Source of the DNA: Arion vulgaris
Lineage: Eukaryota; Mollusca; Gastropoda; Stylommatophora; Arionidae
DNA: 64,000 bases
Direction: 5' to 3'
Assembly (NCBI GenBank): GCA_020796225.1
Contig: CM036765.1
Location: 5,614,805 to 5,678,804 of the forward strand
The notes under the pieces are model-generated. The model searched no databases and was not told where the DNA came from. It saw nothing but the letters and a program-made list of their open reading frames with translations. Made by a program: the position numbers and the translations under genes. How positions within the stretch are numbered: position 1 is the first letter of the stretch; every line of letters begins with the position of its first letter. This document shows, piece after piece, positions 27,301-33,300 of this stretch.

Positions 27301-30300
27301 TTCTCTTCCACTATTTACATATGCTTTCATGTAACTTCTTCTCTTCCACTATTTACATATGCTTTCATGTAACTTCTTCTCTTCCACTATTTACATATGC
27401 TTTCATGACTATTTACTTCTTCATCTCTTCTCTACTATTTACATATGCTTTCATGTAATTTCTTCTCTTCCACTATTTACATATGCTTTCATGTAACTTC
27501 TTCTCTTCCACTATTTACATATGCTTTCATGTAACTTCTTCTCTTCCACTATTTACATATGCTTTCATGTAACTTCTTCTCTTCCACTATTCTTACTTTT
27601 TTTTATAAAAGTGTTTGGGGAAGGGGAGAAGGGGAGGGGGTTGATTGTAGTGATCTTGTGTATGCTTTGAAAGTTGTTAATAAATTGTCTTGCATGTATG
27701 TATGCTGTAACAAACAGGCAAGCAATGGATTATGTTGATATTTTAAATTCAATAAACGGAGTGTCTTAATGATTCATGTAATAGTGATAAATATACAATA
27801 TTAACCAGACTGCAAGAATACCACGTCTAATGTAGTGTAACTAGACAAGAACACTATACTGGTAGCCAAAGAAGAATAGTAAACCAACAAAGGACAGGTG
27901 TCGTAAGTTGTCATACGCTGAGAGACATACTGAGGATGAGATCGGAAGACTTATAGACTAATTGGTTCGATGTTAAGTGATGATGATCCGACGACTTAAG
28001 TAAACTAAACTCATCATCAATGTGCTTATCCTTTACAGGACGTTGCTATCTTTACAGCGCATTAACTCAGTCTTTAGCCAGTTTACCCACGTCGTCGATG
28101 GTCATATTCATGGTTTCTTTAATATCTTGTAGTCATCTTCTTCTTGGTCTGCCTCTGCGTCCTGGGACCCTGCCCTCTAATATTGTTCTCACCAGGTCAT
28201 TGTGACGCTTGATAGGGCCAAAGCATGTAATTTTTCCGTATAGTATATTGTTTAAACTAAAGTATTTGACTAAATAACGTGTTAGGGCTTGGATGTTCTA
28301 TAAGCTCATTAACTATGGTTGACCCTAAACGTGTTCTTATTGTTACATTTGCCCGCGAGCCCAGCGTGTTCGTAGCGCGTTGGACTACGTGTGACAAGTC
28401 CTCTGTATGTACAGGTTCAACTCCGCGGACTGGTAGAAAAGCTATAGGTTCCCCAGATTTACGGTGTTCGTGGCACCGAACCGAAGGGTTACGATGTCCA
28501 TGACACCGAGTCGAAGAGCTTTCAGCTTAAGTGCTTCTGGATCGAAAAAAAAAAAAATTGTTACATTTGATATTCCATCTTTTCTTATTTTGATTACATA
28601 GTTTTGTATACTTCTCATCTATTAACAACTTTTAATACACACAAAAATGTGATTGGTCTGTTCTACCTTGGCAAGGCTAAGGGACTGCCTCCTTATAGTG
28701 AACGTGCGTGCAGTCTGAGCAATAAATAGACAGTGCACAAGTATTAGGCGCCTCCGAAAAAAACCCCCATAAACCATGATTCTCTCTCGCTCGCGATCAC
28801 CGCTTAGACTGATGTACCAGATTTCCCCATAAATCTCATTCATGTGAAAATATGATTCATGCAGCCTTTGCATAAGTGTGTTTTGTCACATCTTCAGCAC
28901 CATTTGGAGCTCTGGTGCTTATCATTCGGCGATGTGTCCGGTTTTAGCTAGCGTTTACTAGGTTCGCTCTCCGTCAGCCTTTGGCTGTCCCAGTCGACCT
29001 GCAAGGCAGCAGCACAAACACAGAATTCCAACCACTTAACCTTATTTCTTACGGCACCCACTTCCTAGTGGTGGACCAGACTTTCCTCTGGTTTCATCAC
29101 ATTTCCTGAATTTATTCTACTTTATGTTCATTATTTTCCCCAGAAATCTTTAACACATGCATTCAACTTAGTTTCTAAATTCTTAGTCATTTTCCAATTT
29201 GCGGATTGTATATGGTTAAGTGGCTAAAGCATTTGCCTGTCGTTCTGAAGGTTGTTAATTCCAATCCGTACTCACATTTGCATGTTTTTCATGAGATCCC
29301 TAGGCTTCTTGCTGGAGCTACGGTGTTCGTACTTTGTGTAACACTCACGACAGATGTCGTGCTATTTCTGCCGAAAGTGTCGTGAAACTATGTGGGGAAA
29401 CCTAGTTCAACAAAGTTAATCAGTCGCCTATTTTAAAAGTCATTTTCCAACTCTGGCTGTCATATTTTACAATTGTTACAACACTGACATTGAATAATGG
29501 TAATTCATTTTAGAATAAAAACTTCAGGCTCCTAATATTATTTAGACTTTAAAAAGTTGATGTAGCTTTTAGAAATCGCAGAGCTGATTTCTTGTTTAGT
29601 GTCTTCCTTGAAGTCAAAATTGCTACCCACATAGGTGGACTCTCTTATTTCTATCGTTTTTGATTCCAGCGTGGTACCTGCATTATTTGACATATATCTT
29701 TCTTTTTCTCTCCTTTTCTTTGTTTCAATCAGTTGTGCCTCACAACGTCAGGATAAGACGAGATTTCTAGAGCGGGCTTTTGTGTGCGCTTCATAAACAG
29801 TGTATTTCATTGCTTCTGCTATCTATGAGATCCACCTTTTGCATGGACGGTCGTTTGCTTTGTATCGTCTGTATTGGAGAAATATTTCTCTTTGAGGCGC
29901 ATTATCTGCTGGTTCTGTTTTTTTATGGCTGAACCATTGAATTTGTTGTCTCTAATGTTGTACACACTTTATTTCCTGTCAAATAGGTCTTTAGTATATT
30001 GAACATACTAATGAGAGAGCAAATATTGGAATTTGTCGGTTTATTCGAATAAATAAAATCGTATCAATCGTTATTAGATTTATGCTTAACGTTATGGTTA
30101 ATTGTAAAACATCGGTCTCCCTTTCCGTATTTCATTAGCATTTAAGTCTAGTTTTAAGTTGCAACTGTTGTCTAAGGGTGACAACCAGATTCCAACTATC
30201 TACAGCAACTAGATTCCAACCATCTACAGCAACTAGATTCCATCTAAAGCAACTAGATTCCAACTACAGCAACTAGATTCCAACTATCTAAAGCAACTAG

Positions 30301-33300
30301 ATTCCAACCATTAACTACGCAACTAGATTCCAACTACAGCAACTAGATTCCAACCATCTAGCAACTTTGATTCCAACTACAACAACTAGATTCCCAAACC
30401 CTCTACGCAACTAGATTCCAACTATCAAGCAACTAGATTCCAACTACTACACAACTAGATTCCAACCATCTACAGCAACTAGATTCCAACTACAACAACT
30501 AGATTCCAACTATCTAAAGCAACTAGATTCCAACTACAGCAACTAGATTCCAACTACAGCAACTAGATTCCAACCATCTACTGCAACTAGATTCCAACTA
30601 CAACAACTAGATTCCAAATCTAAGCAACTAGATTCCAACTACAGCAACTAGATTCCAACTATCTAGCAACTAGATTCCAACCACAGCAACTAGATTCCAA
30701 CTACTAGCAACTAGATTCCAACTATCAGCAACTAGATTCCAACTACTGCAACTAGATTCAAATAAAAGGGAATAGATTTCCAAATTACAAAAATAATTCC
30801 AGCCTTCAACGCAGCTAGATTCCAACCCTATCTAAAGCAAATGTTCAGAGTTAGGAAGTCAATACCTTTGATTCGAAACTATGCTACGCAACAAGTTTCC
30901 AAACAATATTAAGCAAATAGATTTCACTAAGCCTAAGAAACAAGTGATTAACTACAGACAACATGAAATTCAATACAGTAACTAAGATTTTCAAACAGCA
31001 TTGAGATTTGCCAATATCTCACTGTAGCAACCATGATTCTCTATCATCTCATAAAGAAGATCCGTAGACTACAAGCAACTAAAAATTACTCAACTGTCTG
31101 ACGCATGTAACTAGGAGTTCCAACCATCTAGTAATAATCCATCTAAGAAATCGATTCAGCTACTGAGAACTAGATTCCAACGTACTAAAGCGAACTCAGA
31201 TTCCAACTACAGCAACTAGATTCAACTACGCAACTAGATTCCAACTATCTAAAGCAACTAGATTCCAACTACAGCAACTAGATTCCAACTATCTAAAGCA
31301 ACTAGATTCCAACTACAGCAACTAGATTCCAACTATCTAAAGCAACTAGATTCCAACTACAGCAACTAGATTCCAACTACAGCAACTAGATTCCAACTAC
31401 AGCAACTAGATTCCAACTATCTAAAGCAACTAGATTCCAACTACAACAACTAGATTCCAACTATCTACAGCAACTAGATTCCAACTATCTAAAGCAACTA
31501 GATTCCAACTATCTACAGCAACTAGATTCCAACCATCTACAGCAACTAGATTCCAACTACAACAACTAGATTCCAACTATCTAAAGCAACTAGATTCCAA
31601 CCATCTACAGCAACTAGATTCCAACTACAGCAACTAGATTCCAACTATCTAAAGCAACTAGATTCCAACTACAGCAACTAGATTCCAACTACTGCAACTA
31701 GATTCCAACTACAGCAACTAGATTCCAACTACAGCAACTAGATTCCAACTACAGCAACTAGATTCCAACTATCTAAAGCAACTAGATTCCAACTACAGCA
31801 ACTAGATTCCAACTATCTAAAGCAACTAGATTACAACTATCTAAAGCAACTAGATTCCAACTACAGCAACTAGATTCCAACTACAGCAACTAGATTCCAA
31901 CTATCTAAAGCAACTAGATTCCAACTACAACAACTAGATTCCAACTATCTACAGCAACAAGATTCCAACTATCTAAAGCAACTAGATTCCAACTACAGCA
32001 ACTGCAACTAGATTCCAACTACAGCAACTAGATTCCAACTACAGCAACTAGATTCCAACTACAGCAACTAGATTCCAACTATCTACAGCAACTAGATTCC
32101 AACCATCTACAGCAACTAGATTCCATCTAAAGCAACTAGATTCCAACTACAGCAACTAGATTCCAACTATCTAAAGCAACTAGATTCCAACTACAGCAAC
32201 TAGATTCCAACTACAGCAACTAGATTCCAACTACAGCAACTAGATTCCAACTACAGCAACTAGATTCCAACTATCTACAGCAACTAGATTCCAACCATCT
32301 ACAGCAACTAGATTCCATCTAAAGCAACTAGATTCCAACTACAGCAACTAGATTCCAACTATCTAAAGCAACTAGATTCCAACTACAGCAACTAGATTCC
32401 AACTACAGCAACTAGATTCCAACTATCTAAAGCAACTAGATTCCAACTATCTACAGCAACTAGATTCCAACCATCTACAGCAACTAGATTCCAACTACAA
32501 CAACTAGATTCCAACCATCTACTGCAACTAGATTCCAACCTACTACAGCACCCAGATTCCAACCATCTACAGCAACTAGATTCCAACTATCTTCAGCAAC
32601 TAGATTCCAACTACAACAACTAGATTCCAACCATCTACTGCAACTAGATTCCAACTATTTATTGCAACTAGATTCCAACTATCTACTGCAACTAGATTCC
32701 AACTATCTACTGCAACTAGATTCAAATAAAATGGAATAAGAGGATGCGATGAAATTGGACAAAAATAAAAATGTCCCACGGCCTTTTCATACGCTAGGCT
32801 ATGATGTACATATCTCCTCTTATTTCTAAATGCAAATGTTGCAGGAGTTAGGAAGTCCAATACCTTTCCTCCCTTGAGAAACATCGAGTATGGAACTGAA
32901 CCGACAACACTTTTGTTTCAGAATCAATGAGTTAACGTACTATGCATTTCACTAAGCCGTGGAAGAAACAAGTGATAAATAAAGGAACAAATACATGAAA
33001 ATATCATATAAGCAAGAAGATAAACAAGAATTGTTGAAACAGACATTTGATTGATTGAGTGAACCAATATCATTGCACTTTGGTGAGTAACCATGTGTGC
33101 TCTGATCATTTTCTCATATAGGAAGATCCGCCCGTATGGTACCTAGGCCCGCAAGGGAAGCAAAGAATAGTACTGCAAGGCATGTCGTAAGAGGCGACTG
33201 ATGTAGGACCTAGGAAAGCTACCTAGTAAATAAAAAGCATCGCAGAAATCGGATGTGATGGCCTACTTGTAGGAGCATAACTGGCACAACGTACAATCGC

